NCBI RefSeq assembly: GCF_040218225.1
Contig: NZ_JAVJQO010000008.1
Span: 62,001 to 126,000, forward strand
Direction: 5' to 3'
Length of the DNA stretch: 64,000 nucleotides
Source: Gracilimonas sp.
Lineage (GTDB): Bacteria > Bacteroidota > Rhodothermia > Balneolales > Balneolaceae
The translations under genes were made by a program, and so were the position numbers. The stretch's first letter is position 1. Every line of letters begins with the position of its first letter. This document shows positions 37,638 through 45,372 of the stretch, piece by piece. The notes under the pieces are model-generated. The model was given only the letters and a program-made list of their open reading frames with translations, had not been told where the DNA came from and ran no database searches.

Positions 37638-40391
37638 ATGTCTAAAAAACTCCTCTTTTTACTGGATGGTATGGCGCTGGCCTACCGTGCTCACTTCGCT
37701 TTCATAAACAGCAGGCTTAAAAATTCGGAAGGCATTCCAACCGGACCGGTTCTGGGATTTGCGAATACGCTCGAAAAAATGCTGGATGAAGAAAAGCCCA
37801 CGCACATTGCAGTTGCATGGGATACGCATGAGCCAACATTCAGGCACGAGGAAGATGAAGAGTACAAAGCAAACCGACCGCCACAGCCTGAGGAACTGAC
37901 TATAGGAATTCCACTTATTAAAGAGATGGTGAAGGCATGGGGAATCACGAACATTGAACAGCATGGTTATGAAGCCGATGATATCATCGGAACCATTGCG
38001 AGCGGTGCCAATGCTGATGATGTGGATGTAATGCTGGTTACGCCGGATAAAGACTTTATGCAGCTGGTTCACGATCACATCCGGATGATGAAACCGGATA
38101 ACAATAATGGCGGATTTAATATCATCGATTGTGAAGGAGTGAAGGATTACTTTGGTGTGTATCCCGAGCAGGTGATTGATGTACTGGCGATGATCGGGGA
38201 TACCTCGGATAATATTCCTGGTGTTCCTGGTATTGGGAAAAAAGGTGCCCCTAAACTGATTAAAAAATATGGTTCACTTGAGAAAGCCATTGAAGCCGCT
38301 CCCGATATTAAAGGGAAACGGGCGCGTGAAGGACTAACAGAATATGGAGAGCAGGCTCTTCATGCCAAGTTTATGGTGACTATCAAAACTGATGTTCCCG
38401 ATACTGAAGATTGGGAAGAGCTGGAATGGGAGGGTCCCGACAAGAAAGAGCTGGGTTTGTTCTTTAAGCGAATGGAATTCCGCACGCTTACCAAAAGGTA
38501 TTTGGGAGAACAGGGTCCTGTTGCATCCAAAGATGGCGATCAGGTGGATCTGTTTGGTTCTTTCAAAGAAGAAGCTCCCAAGCAGGAACTGGATGAAGAC
38601 AAGGTTAATTATGAACTGGTTGATTCCATTGAGGAAGTTAAAAAGCTGGTCGAGCGATTTAAGGATCATAAAGAGTTTTGTTTTGATACGGAGACCGACA
38701 GCCCCGATCCGGTTTCAGCCGGATTGGTTGGTATTTCCTTAACGGCTACTCCCGGAACCGGTTATTATATACCGGTGAATGTTGAAGGCGGACTAAGCGA
38801 AAAAGAAGTGATTGAGGCTGTGCGTCCACTTTTTGAGAATGAAAACTCCACTAAGATTGCCCACAATTATAAGTTCGATTACCTGATGCTGAAGCGATCC
38901 GGGATCGAAATTAAGGGCAAAGCTTTTGATACAATGATTGCGGCTTACCTGATTGATGCCAATCAGCGACTCAAGATGGATGAACTATCCAAGAGTCTGC
39001 TGAATTATAAACCCGTTCCTATAGAAGAACTCATCGGGAAGGGGAAAAAGCAGATTTCAATGGCCGAATTGAAGCCGGAAGAAGTCTATCTCTACGCGTG
39101 TGAAGACTCCGATATAACCCTGCGGCTATATGAAATTCTGAGCGACAAGCTGAAGGAGGATGAACTCGAGGAAATCGCTTATACCGTCGATTATCCGCTG
39201 ATGGAAGTCCTGGCGGATATGGAGTACAAAGGGGTGAAGCTGGATACTGAAATGCTGGCTGCCTTTTCCGAAGAACTGGACAAAGACCTGAAAGAACTGG
39301 AGCAACAGATTTATGACAAGGCGGGAGAGGAGTTTAATATCAATTCTCCCCAGCAGCTGGGAACCATTCTGTTCGAGAAAATGGAACTGCCTGCAGGTAA
39401 GAAAACCAAGACCGGACAGTATTCTACGGCAGAATCAGTGTTGACGAACCTGGCAGCAAAGTATGAGATGCCAAGCCTGATTCTCGATTACCGTCAGCTC
39501 ACCAAGCTCAAATCTACTTATGTGGATGCACTGCCTGATCTGATAAATCCAGACACCGGTCGAGTTCACACCGACTTCAACCAAAGCGTAGCTGCTACAG
39601 GTCGATTGAGTTCATCCAATCCTAACCTTCAGAATATACCCATCCGCACAAAGAGAGGAAGGGAAATCAGGAAGGCGTTTATTGCCGAAGAAGGATACAA
39701 GATCATGTCGGCTGATTACTCGCAGGTAGAACTCCGGGTGATTGCCCACATCGCCAAAGATGAAGCGATGATGGAGGCGTTCAAAAATAAGGAAGACATT
39801 CACTCCAGAACGGCCAAAGAAATCTTTGGTCTGGATTCCCTGGATGAAGTTACCGCCGATCACCGCCGAAAAGCCAAGGAAGTTAATTTTGGTATTCCGT
39901 ACGGAGTGAGTGCCTATGGATTGGCTTCACGGCTGGGTATAGAGAATAATGAAGGGAAAGAGATGATCGATCAATATTTCGAGCGTTTCCCGAACATTCT
40001 GAATTATATAAACGACACCAAGGAATTTGCCCGGGAGCATGGATACGTGAGAACACTGCTGGGCCGCCGGCGGTATATTCCAGATATTAAATCAGACAAT
40101 TGGAATGTACGGGGCTTTGCCGAGCGAACGGCCATCAATATGCCGATACAGGGAACGGCAGCCGATATCATCAAGCTGGCGATGATCAATATCCATCACT
40201 GGCTCAAAGACAACAACAAGAAAAGCCGGATGCTGCTTCAGGTTCATGATGAACTCATTTTCGAGATTCATGAAAGCGAGCTGGATGAAGTACCGGACAA
40301 GATCAATGAGCTGATGGAAACCGCTTTTGAGCTGGATGTACCACTGGATGTGGAGTCGGGTGTAGCAGATAACTGGCTGGAAGCGCATTAG
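37638..40391 (+). CDS. polA: DNA polymerase I
   Basis: 917 residues with all three domains. The 5'-3' exonuclease (about 1-290) has FLLDGMALAYRAHFAF and MIGDTSDNIPGVPGIG. The 3'-5' proofreading domain keeps its residues: D350 and E352 in FDTET, D414 in NYKFDYLML, Y486 and D490 in YACED. The polymerase domain has motif A SADYSQVELRV, O-helix RRKAKEVNFGIPYG and motif C VHDELIFEIHE. It fills Okazaki and repair gaps. Retention of the proofreading set is worth noting because many bacterial PolA proteins have lost it. A strong hairpin follows about 60 bp downstream. Confidence 0.97.
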   Translation: MSKKLLFLLDGMALAYRAHFAFINSRLKNSEGIPTGPVLGFANTLEKMLDEEKPTHIAVAWDTHEPTFRHEEDEEYKANRPPQPEELTIGIPLIKEMVKAWGITNIEQHGYEADDIIGTIASGANADDVDVMLVTPDKDFMQLVHDHIRMMKPDNNNGGFNIIDCEGVKDYFGVYPEQVIDVLAMIGDTSDNIPGVPGIGKKGAPKLIKKYGSLEKAIEAAPDIKGKRAREGLTEYGEQALHAKFMVTIKTDVPDTEDWEELEWEGPDKKELGLFFKRMEFRTLTKRYLGEQGPVASKDGDQVDLFGSFKEEAPKQELDEDKVNYELVDSIEEVKKLVERFKDHKEFCFDTETDSPDPVSAGLVGISLTATPGTGYYIPVNVEGGLSEKEVIEAVRPLFENENSTKIAHNYKFDYLMLKRSGIEIKGKAFDTMIAAYLIDANQRLKMDELSKSLLNYKPVPIEELIGKGKKQISMAELKPEEVYLYACEDSDITLRLYEILSDKLKEDELEEIAYTVDYPLMEVLADMEYKGVKLDTEMLAAFSEELDKDLKELEQQIYDKAGEEFNINSPQQLGTILFEKMELPAGKKTKTGQYSTAESVLTNLAAKYEMPSLILDYRQLTKLKSTYVDALPDLINPDTGRVHTDFNQSVAATGRLSSSNPNLQNIPIRTKRGREIRKAFIAEEGYKIMSADYSQVELRVIAHIAKDEAMMEAFKNKEDIHSRTAKEIFGLDSLDEVTADHRRKAKEVNFGIPYGVSAYGLASRLGIENNEGKEMIDQYFERFPNILNYINDTKEFAREHGYVRTLLGRRRYIPDIKSDNWNVRGFAERTAINMPIQGTAADIIKLAMINIHHWLKDNNKKSRMLLQVHDELIFEIHESELDEVPDKINELMETAFELDVPLDVESGVADNWLEAH

Positions 40392-40452
40392 CTGTTTTAC
40401 AGTTTGCAGTGATCAGTGTTTGTTCCTGATCCATCCATCATTCCGTTTATCT

Positions 40453-40483
40453 CGTTCCCAACGTCCCCGTTGGGAACGCTTTT
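40453..40483 (+). terminator. Hairpin terminator candidate of polA
   Basis: A perfect 11-bp stem CGTTCCCAACG / CGTTGGGAACG with a four-base loop is followed by CTTTTC, about 60 bp after the polA stop. The T tract is short. Confidence 0.55.
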
Positions 40484-40550
40484 CAGGACCTCCCTGTCCG
40501 AGTACTCACCATAGAGAATTAATCTTATCCTCGTTCCGCCGCTCTGCTGC

Positions 40551-40644
40551 GAAACGCATGATGGAAGCTCAGCTTCCTGCTCCGGGTAATGTGAGGCAGA
40601 GCCTCGATAGGGCATTCCGGAGCGGAGCACCGGAACGAGTTAAA
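40551..40644. repeat. 94-bp repeat, copy A (palindrome-rich element)
   Basis: Identical over 94 bases to 41038-41131. It contains the hairpins GAAGCT-C-AGCTTC and GAGGC-AGA-GCCTC. This copy extends left to about 40530, where CTCGTTCCG forms a terminal inverted pair with CGGAACGAG near the right end. It looks like a small non-coding mobile or REP/MITE-type element. Confidence 0.85.
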
Positions 40645-40685
40645 GCCTTACATCCGACCGATCTTCGACCCGTCTCATTATAATA

Positions 40686-40743
40686 TTTAACCAATCAGTT
40701 GAATGTTTTCTGTTGATGAATCATATTCAACCAATCAGTTAAA
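40686..40743 (+). promoter_or_regulatory. Paired operator of the ArsR regulator
   Basis: ATTTAACCAATCAGTTGAAT and ATTCAACCAATCAGTTAAAT are centred 40 bp apart, about four helical turns. They share the core AACCAATCAGTT, and each is an imperfect palindrome (ATTYAAC-6-GTTRAAT). The second ends about 10 bp before the arsR ATG, as expected for autorepression. Confidence 0.65.
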
Positions 40744-40752
40744 TATAATCTT

Positions 40753-41076
40753 ATGCTAGATTCTACTTTAAACGCTTTATCGGACGCTACCCGCCGTTCA
40801 ATTCTTGGCCGGCTGGCACGAAAAGAACATTCTGTAAATGAAATCGCCGAACCATACGATATGTCTTTAGCCGCAGTCTCCAAGCATTTGAAAGTGTTGG
40901 AGAAAGCTGATCTTATCATAAAAAGGAAAGAGGGCAGAACTTATAAGTGCCGTATGAATTATGAACCTCTTTCAGAAGTGGAGAAACTGGTTCAGGAATA
41001 CAAGCAATTCTGGGAGTCTCGATTCGATGAGCTAGAAGAAACGCATGATGGAAGCTCAGCTTCCTGCTCCGGGTAA
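40753..41076 (+). CDS. ArsR-family transcriptional repressor with repeat-derived C-terminus
   Basis: 107 residues. Residues 1-95 are a typical winged-helix ArsR/SmtB domain of the stress-linked kind: ALSDATRRSILGRLARKEHS, DMSLAAVSKHLKVLEKADLI, KEGRTYKCRMNYEPL and KQFWESRFDELEE. No metal-binding Cys pair is visible in the recognition helix. The last 11 residues (THDGSSASCSG) are encoded by the 94-bp repeat that begins at 41038, so the natural C-terminus has been replaced. Such regulators are normally followed by an SRPBCC (AHSA1-like) gene; only its tail remains here. Confidence 0.85.
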   Translation: MLDSTLNALSDATRRSILGRLARKEHSVNEIAEPYDMSLAAVSKHLKVLEKADLIIKRKEGRTYKCRMNYEPLSEVEKLVQEYKQFWESRFDELEETHDGSSASCSG

Positions 41077-41131
41077 TGTGAGGCAGAGCCTCGATAGGGC
41101 ATTCCGGAGCGGAGCACCGGAACGAGTTAAA
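41038..41131. repeat. 94-bp repeat, copy B (overlaps arsR 3' end)
   Basis: Identical to 40551-40644. It supplies the end of the arsR coding sequence and its stop codon, and abuts the SRPBCC remnant at 41136. The left terminal CTCGTTCCG of copy A is absent here. Confidence 0.85.
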
Positions 41132-41210
41132 ATTGTTTCAAGGTCACAAGCAGGGTTGGAACGTTATATTCGATCATCTTGGTGAAGTTGTTCCTACTGT
41201 TGCTGATTAA
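41120..41210 (+). pseudogene. C-terminal remnant of an SRPBCC/AHSA1-like gene
   Basis: After the repeat, the frame starting at TTT 41136 reads FQGHKQGWNVIFDHLGEVV-PTVAD and then stops at 41208-41210. GW..IFDHL resembles the C-terminal helix of SRPBCC (AHSA1-like) proteins, which commonly follow this type of arsR gene. There is no start codon or body, so most of the gene appears to have been lost at the repeat. The call rests on about 25 codons plus context. Confidence 0.55.
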
Positions 41211-41215
41211 CGAAA

Positions 41216-41788
41216 TTATTCTATCACAATCCCATATTTATCCAGTAAGCCCGGTAATCCCTGAAGCGAGAATTTAGCGCCTTTAATCTTATTGGATTCA
41301 GGGTCGATGGAATAATTGTAAGAATCTCTGAAGTCTGCTTTTTGGAGAAGGGTAGATGAGAAGTTGGCTTTGGCTAAATCACAATTATCGAAGATTGATT
41401 CCTTCAGTTCAGCTTCGGTAAATTCCACTTCATTCAGGTTGCAATTATTAAAAATGGCTTTGTTTATTTTAACTTGGAAGAAAGAAGACAGGTTCAGGTT
41501 ACAGGATTCAAATTCCGGAGAGAAGGCAAAGTCGTTGGAGGTATCAAACTGAAGTCCGATAAGCTTGCATTCGGTAAATTTAGTATCCTGGATGGCTGTA
41601 CCGTATAGCTTGGCCATCGTTAAATCACATCCCTCAAACTCACATTCAATAAAACTACATTCACTGAGGCTCACCTTAAAAAATGAGCAATTGATGAACC
41701 GGCAATACTCATAAGCTCCTAAGTCAAAGTTCTTTACCGTAAAATCCTCTCCTTTATAAATTTCGTCCGAATAGTAGGTTTTATTCAT
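41216..41788 (-). CDS. Qnr-like pentapeptide repeat protein
   Basis: 190 residues of A(D/N)LXX-type right-handed quadrilateral beta-helix: FINCSFFKVSLSECSFIECE, FEGCDLTMAKL, FNNCNLNEVEFTEAEL, FDNCDLAKANF. The C-terminus AKFSLQGLPGLLDKYGIVI resembles the ending of Qnr proteins, which mimic DNA and protect gyrase. Chromosomal relatives occur in many aquatic bacteria. Gyrase protection is an inference; other pentapeptide proteins have different or unknown roles. The downstream VOC-type neighbour is on the same strand, 49 bp upstream. Confidence 0.75.
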   Translation of the reverse strand: MNKTYYSDEIYKGEDFTVKNFDLGAYEYCRFINCSFFKVSLSECSFIECEFEGCDLTMAKLYGTAIQDTKFTECKLIGLQFDTSNDFAFSPEFESCNLNLSSFFQVKINKAIFNNCNLNEVEFTEAELKESIFDNCDLAKANFSSTLLQKADFRDSYNYSIDPESNKIKGAKFSLQGLPGLLDKYGIVIE

Positions 41789-41837
41789 TAGTAGTTTAAA
41801 AATCTAACAGTGTGTTTTGTATTGAATTATTATGGAT

Positions 41838-42215
41838 TCAAAGGGTTTCTCCAAACATAATCCGGTGACCATCGATGGTACGGATAGCAAACTCTCTTTG
41901 TCCCCAATCTTTGTCTTTGAGTTCAGCAATGATATCAACGTCCCTTTTCTGATACTCATCATACAATGTTTTAACATTTTCCATCTCGATATAGGCATAA
42001 TAGGAGTGATCATTGGTCTCAAAAGCAGAAACATCATCTTTACATTCTCCCAGCATTACAAAAAATAATTCCCGGCTTAGAAAATGCCAGTTTCCATCAG
42101 TCCAAACAGAGGTAAATCCAAGCTGATTCTGGTAGTATGCAGCCGAATCTTTCAGATCTTTAACGGCTAGAACGTATCGGGTACCGGTTATTTTTGGAGG
42201 ATTGGAATGTGTCAT
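41838..42215 (-). CDS. VOC superfamily (glyoxalase/bleomycin-resistance-like) protein
   Basis: 125 residues with the paired beta-alpha-beta-beta-beta layout of the VOC fold: YVLAVKDLKDSAAYYQNQLGF, WHFLSRELFFVMLGE, YYAYIEMENVKTLYDEYQKR, WGQREFAIRTIDGHRIMFGE. It may bind a small molecule or metal; the substrate cannot be read from sequence. It is 49 bp upstream of the Qnr-like gene on the same strand and divergent from the CrtI-like gene. Confidence 0.8.
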   Translation of the reverse strand: MTHSNPPKITGTRYVLAVKDLKDSAAYYQNQLGFTSVWTDGNWHFLSRELFFVMLGECKDDVSAFETNDHSYYAYIEMENVKTLYDEYQKRDVDIIAELKDKDWGQREFAIRTIDGHRIMFGETL

Positions 42216-42324
42216 AACTCTTTTACTCTGTTGTTGTGATTACGGGAAGTAAGCGAAAATCATAAAGGAAATGAATTTTTTATTTCCAAGGAACAAAGCG
42301 CGGTGTAGTTGTTGTTTGGACGGC

Positions 42325-43827
42325 ATGAATATCAATACAGACTATGATGTTATTATTGCCGGATCAGGAATGGGAGGCATGAGTGCGGGTGCCATGCTCG
42401 CTAATGATGGCTATAAAGTCCTCATTTTGGAAAAAGCACATGCACCCGGAGGCTGTTCCTCATCCTATTTCCGGAAAGGATATGTGTTTGAGTCCGGCGC
42501 CACAACGCTCATTGGGTTTGATGAAAACCAGCCGCTTTGGAAGCTGGAAAAAGAAACCGGGATTCAAATTCCAAGGGAGGAAATCACCCCAAGTATGTCT
42601 GTTAAACTGAGTGGGAAAACAATCACCCGCTATAAAGACCGTGAGCAATGGATTCAGGAATGTATTCGTGTTTTTGGGAACGCTGACGGTCAGCGTGCTT
42701 TTTGGGAAAAAGCCCTGTCTGTATCAGATTTGGTGTGGAAGGTTTCACTTAAGAATCCCTTTTTCCCACCGCAAAGACTTTCTGAATGGGGGCAGTTAGC
42801 CATCAACAATAATCCGCTGGATGCTTGGGTGCTAAAGTATGCTTTTCAATCGGTACAAGATGTGATGCAAAAGTATGGAGTGGATACACCAGAATTCCGG
42901 CGGTTTGTAGATGAGCAATTAATGATAACCGCTCAGGCAAAGTCGGCTCAAACTCCGTTCCTTTTTGGAGCGGCCGGACTTACCTATACCAATTATTCTA
43001 ATTTTTATGTCCCCGGTGGATTAGTGGAAATGGTGAATACTATCAGGGAATTTATCCATGGCAAAAGCGGGGCCCTTCACACCAAAGAAGGGGTAGAGAT
43101 GATTGATTGGGACGGAACACAATTCACGGTTCATACTAAAAACAAACGAAAGGAAAAGTTTGTATATCAGGCACCGGTTGTGATTTCAAATATCCCGGTT
43201 TGGAATATGCCCCGTATAACTTCAGGTGAAATGAGAGATTACTTTGAGAAAGAGTCTAACGATTTTGATCAAGCCTGGGGGGCCATTACCCTTGGTATTG
43301 CCACCAATGACACTTATCCGGATGAGTTGCCTCTGCATCACCAGATTCATTTAAAGGATGGAGAAAAAATCCCGTTTACAAATTCAGAATCTATTTTCAT
43401 TTCCATGTCAAAACGAGGAGATACTGCACGTGCAAAAGAAGGCAGCCGAACACTCAATATTTCAACTCACGCTTCTCCTGAATATTGGTACTCACTGAAT
43501 GGCCAATATGAGGATGCAAAGCAACAGGTTGAGAATTTTATCGTTGAGAAACTTAACGAACGTTTACCCGGATTTGCAGACTCAAAAATTGATGTCATAC
43601 ATACCGCAACACCGGTTACCTGGGAAAACTGGGTGTACCGTAAAAAAGGCAGGGTGGGTGGAATTCCCCAAAGTATGGCACGAAGCTTGCTCAACTGGAC
43701 TCCACACGAAACTCCGTTCAAAGGTTTGTATCTTGTTGGAGATACAACCTATCCGGGACAAGGAATTCCGGGCGTAACTTTGAGCGGAATCAACGTATAT
43801 TCACGTGTCAAAAAGAATCATCAATAA
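42325..43827 (+). CDS. CrtI/CrtISO-like FAD-dependent oxidoreductase
   Basis: 500 residues from the ATG at 42325. An ATG 18 codons upstream would add a Cys-rich extension (ARCSCCLDG) that is unusual for the family. The dinucleotide-binding motif DVIIAGSGMGGMSAGAMLA followed by VLILEKAHAPGGCSSSY and the C-terminal FKGLYLVGDTTYPGQGIPGV are typical of phytoene desaturase, carotenoid isomerase and retinol saturase relatives. It probably reduces, desaturates or isomerises an isoprenoid or polyene lipid. It is followed closely by two rhomboid genes and ispG on the same strand, but the functional link is uncertain. Confidence 0.8.
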   Translation: MNINTDYDVIIAGSGMGGMSAGAMLANDGYKVLILEKAHAPGGCSSSYFRKGYVFESGATTLIGFDENQPLWKLEKETGIQIPREEITPSMSVKLSGKTITRYKDREQWIQECIRVFGNADGQRAFWEKALSVSDLVWKVSLKNPFFPPQRLSEWGQLAINNNPLDAWVLKYAFQSVQDVMQKYGVDTPEFRRFVDEQLMITAQAKSAQTPFLFGAAGLTYTNYSNFYVPGGLVEMVNTIREFIHGKSGALHTKEGVEMIDWDGTQFTVHTKNKRKEKFVYQAPVVISNIPVWNMPRITSGEMRDYFEKESNDFDQAWGAITLGIATNDTYPDELPLHHQIHLKDGEKIPFTNSESIFISMSKRGDTARAKEGSRTLNISTHASPEYWYSLNGQYEDAKQQVENFIVEKLNERLPGFADSKIDVIHTATPVTWENWVYRKKGRVGGIPQSMARSLLNWTPHETPFKGLYLVGDTTYPGQGIPGVTLSGINVYSRVKKNHQ

Positions 43828-43838
43828 AGCAGAATTTT

Positions 43839-44471
43839 TTGGATAATTTTTCTCCCAATACCCAATTTTCAGTATTCCCGCCGGTAATTAAAAATCTTTT
43901 GATCATAAATGCATTGGCGTATCTGCTCACCAAGCAGCTATTTGGTGCAGGCTGGACTCCTATTGGCGCAGCCATTGCTCCGTATTTGGTTTTAAATCCA
44001 CTGGGCGATGGTTTTATGCCCTGGCAGTTGGTTACCTATATGTTTTTGCATGCCGATCTGAGCCATATTTTTCTAAACCTTTTTGCACTTTGGATATTCG
44101 GCCAGGCCATTGAAAACCTCTGGGGCTCAAAACGATTTCTTATCTACTATTTATTGACGGGAGTTGGAGCTGCTATCATCCATATGTTTATTGGCGGATA
44201 TTTTACCTATACGCTGGGCGCATCCGGTGCTGTTTTTGGAATCTTGCTTGCTTTCGGTATGATGTTTCCTGACCGATATATAATGCTGCTGATTCCTCCC
44301 ATACCCATAAAAGCGAAGTACTTTGTAGGTTTCTATGGGCTATTTGAACTGTTCAATGGATTGGCGATGCCGAACAGTGGTGTAGCTCACTTTGCTCACC
44401 TTGGAGGTATTGTAGTTGGGTTTGTGCTGATCAAATACTGGGGACTCAAAAAACCGGAGTATTATGGTTAA
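43839..44471 (+). CDS. Rhomboid family intramembrane serine protease, first copy
   Basis: 210 residues, apparently initiated at TTG (no ATG/GTG is available before the conserved FPPVIKNLLIINALAYLL). Six transmembrane helices are evident. The catalytic dyad is Ser129 in LGASGAVFGIL and His187 in AHFAHLGGIVVG; WR-like loop residues MPWQLVTYMFLHADLSHIFLNLFALW are present. Rhomboids cleave membrane proteins within the bilayer. The stop overlaps the next rhomboid gene by eight bases. Confidence 0.87.
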   Translation: MDNFSPNTQFSVFPPVIKNLLIINALAYLLTKQLFGAGWTPIGAAIAPYLVLNPLGDGFMPWQLVTYMFLHADLSHIFLNLFALWIFGQAIENLWGSKRFLIYYLLTGVGAAIIHMFIGGYFTYTLGASGAVFGILLAFGMMFPDRYIMLLIPPIPIKAKYFVGFYGLFELFNGLAMPNSGVAHFAHLGGIVVGFVLIKYWGLKKPEYYG

Positions 44472-45366
44472 AGGACCTTCTTTTTTTACCGGTGGTAATA
44501 TGAACAGCGGGAATTATGACTCATTTGGAAACGCCTTCAAGCGTGGATTCATGAGAATGCCGGTGGCAATTCGGACTATCATAGCTATAAACGCCGTGGT
44601 GTTTGTGATTCAAATGCTGGGAGGGCAAGCTCTCAATAGCTGGGTTGTTCCCAATCTTGGTTTTGATCCATCTTTCCCAACTTTCCTGACGCAGCCCTGG
44701 AGACTTGTTACCTACATGTTTTTGCATGGAGGCTTTCTGCATTTCCTGTTTAATATGCTGTGGTTATGGTGGATGGGCAGAGCCGTTGAAGAGACACTGG
44801 GCCCCAGAACCTTCACCGTTATTTATTTCGGAGCCGGACTTTTAGGGGCTATTCTGGATGCCGGCTTTGCTCTTGTATTTGGGTCTGCTTTGGTAATTGG
44901 AGCATCCGGCGCAGTGACTGGAATTCTGGTTGCTTTCGCCATGCTATTTCCCACAGCTCCGATTATGTTATTTTTATTTCCTCCTATACAAGCCCGATTT
45001 TTTGTAGCCGGCTGGATTGCCATTGATATATTATTTCTTGGAAGCGGAGATGGAGTGGCCAGGTTGGTACACCTTGGAGGAGCTCTTGGCGGATATTTAT
45101 TGGTGAAAGCTCATAAAAACGGAACGGACCTTAGTATGGTTATCCGTTACGTAGAATATATGTTTGGTAAAGTGAAACCGGCTGGGAAATCAGGTTCAAA
45201 ACGACCCCGCAATAAAAATATGCATATTGTTCAGGATGCTGAAATTGTGGAAGAAATGGATCAGTCAGAATTGGACGCCATATTGGAGAAAATTTCCAAG
45301 CAGGGATACGATTCACTTTCCAAAGAAGAAAAACGAAAACTATTTGAATTAAGTAAGGAAGATTAG
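44464..45366 (+). CDS. Rhomboid family intramembrane serine protease, second copy, with C-terminal extension
   Basis: 300 residues. The rhomboid core (about 30-220) has QPWRLVTYMFLHGGFLHFLF, catalytic Ser148 in IGASGAVTGIL and His203 in LVHLGGALGG. A cytoplasmic tail of about 80 residues follows, ending in LDAILEKISKQGYDSLSKEE, a small helical module commonly seen at rhomboid C-termini in this phylum. The ATG overlaps the previous rhomboid by eight bases; an alternative ATG at 44500 would trim 12 residues. Tandem paralogues suggest a heteromeric pair or different substrates. ispG follows 6 bp later. Confidence 0.87.
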   Translation: MVKGPSFFTGGNMNSGNYDSFGNAFKRGFMRMPVAIRTIIAINAVVFVIQMLGGQALNSWVVPNLGFDPSFPTFLTQPWRLVTYMFLHGGFLHFLFNMLWLWWMGRAVEETLGPRTFTVIYFGAGLLGAILDAGFALVFGSALVIGASGAVTGILVAFAMLFPTAPIMLFLFPPIQARFFVAGWIAIDILFLGSGDGVARLVHLGGALGGYLLVKAHKNGTDLSMVIRYVEYMFGKVKPAGKSGSKRPRNKNMHIVQDAEIVEEMDQSELDAILEKISKQGYDSLSKEEKRKLFELSKED

Positions 45367-45372
45367 GGCATT

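Larger units (their letters stand above)
40392..40752. other. Intergenic gap between polA and arsR
   Basis: Contains a terminator-like hairpin (40453-40483), a palindrome-rich repeat (about 40530-40644, of which 40551-40644 recurs downstream of arsR), and two operator-like repeats (40686-40743). Short ORFs here are translations of the repeat and have no coding support. Confidence 0.65.

Noticed and set aside
40397-40683. Short ORFs on both strands across the palindromic repeat
   Set aside because: They are translations of the repeated non-coding element and its hairpins.
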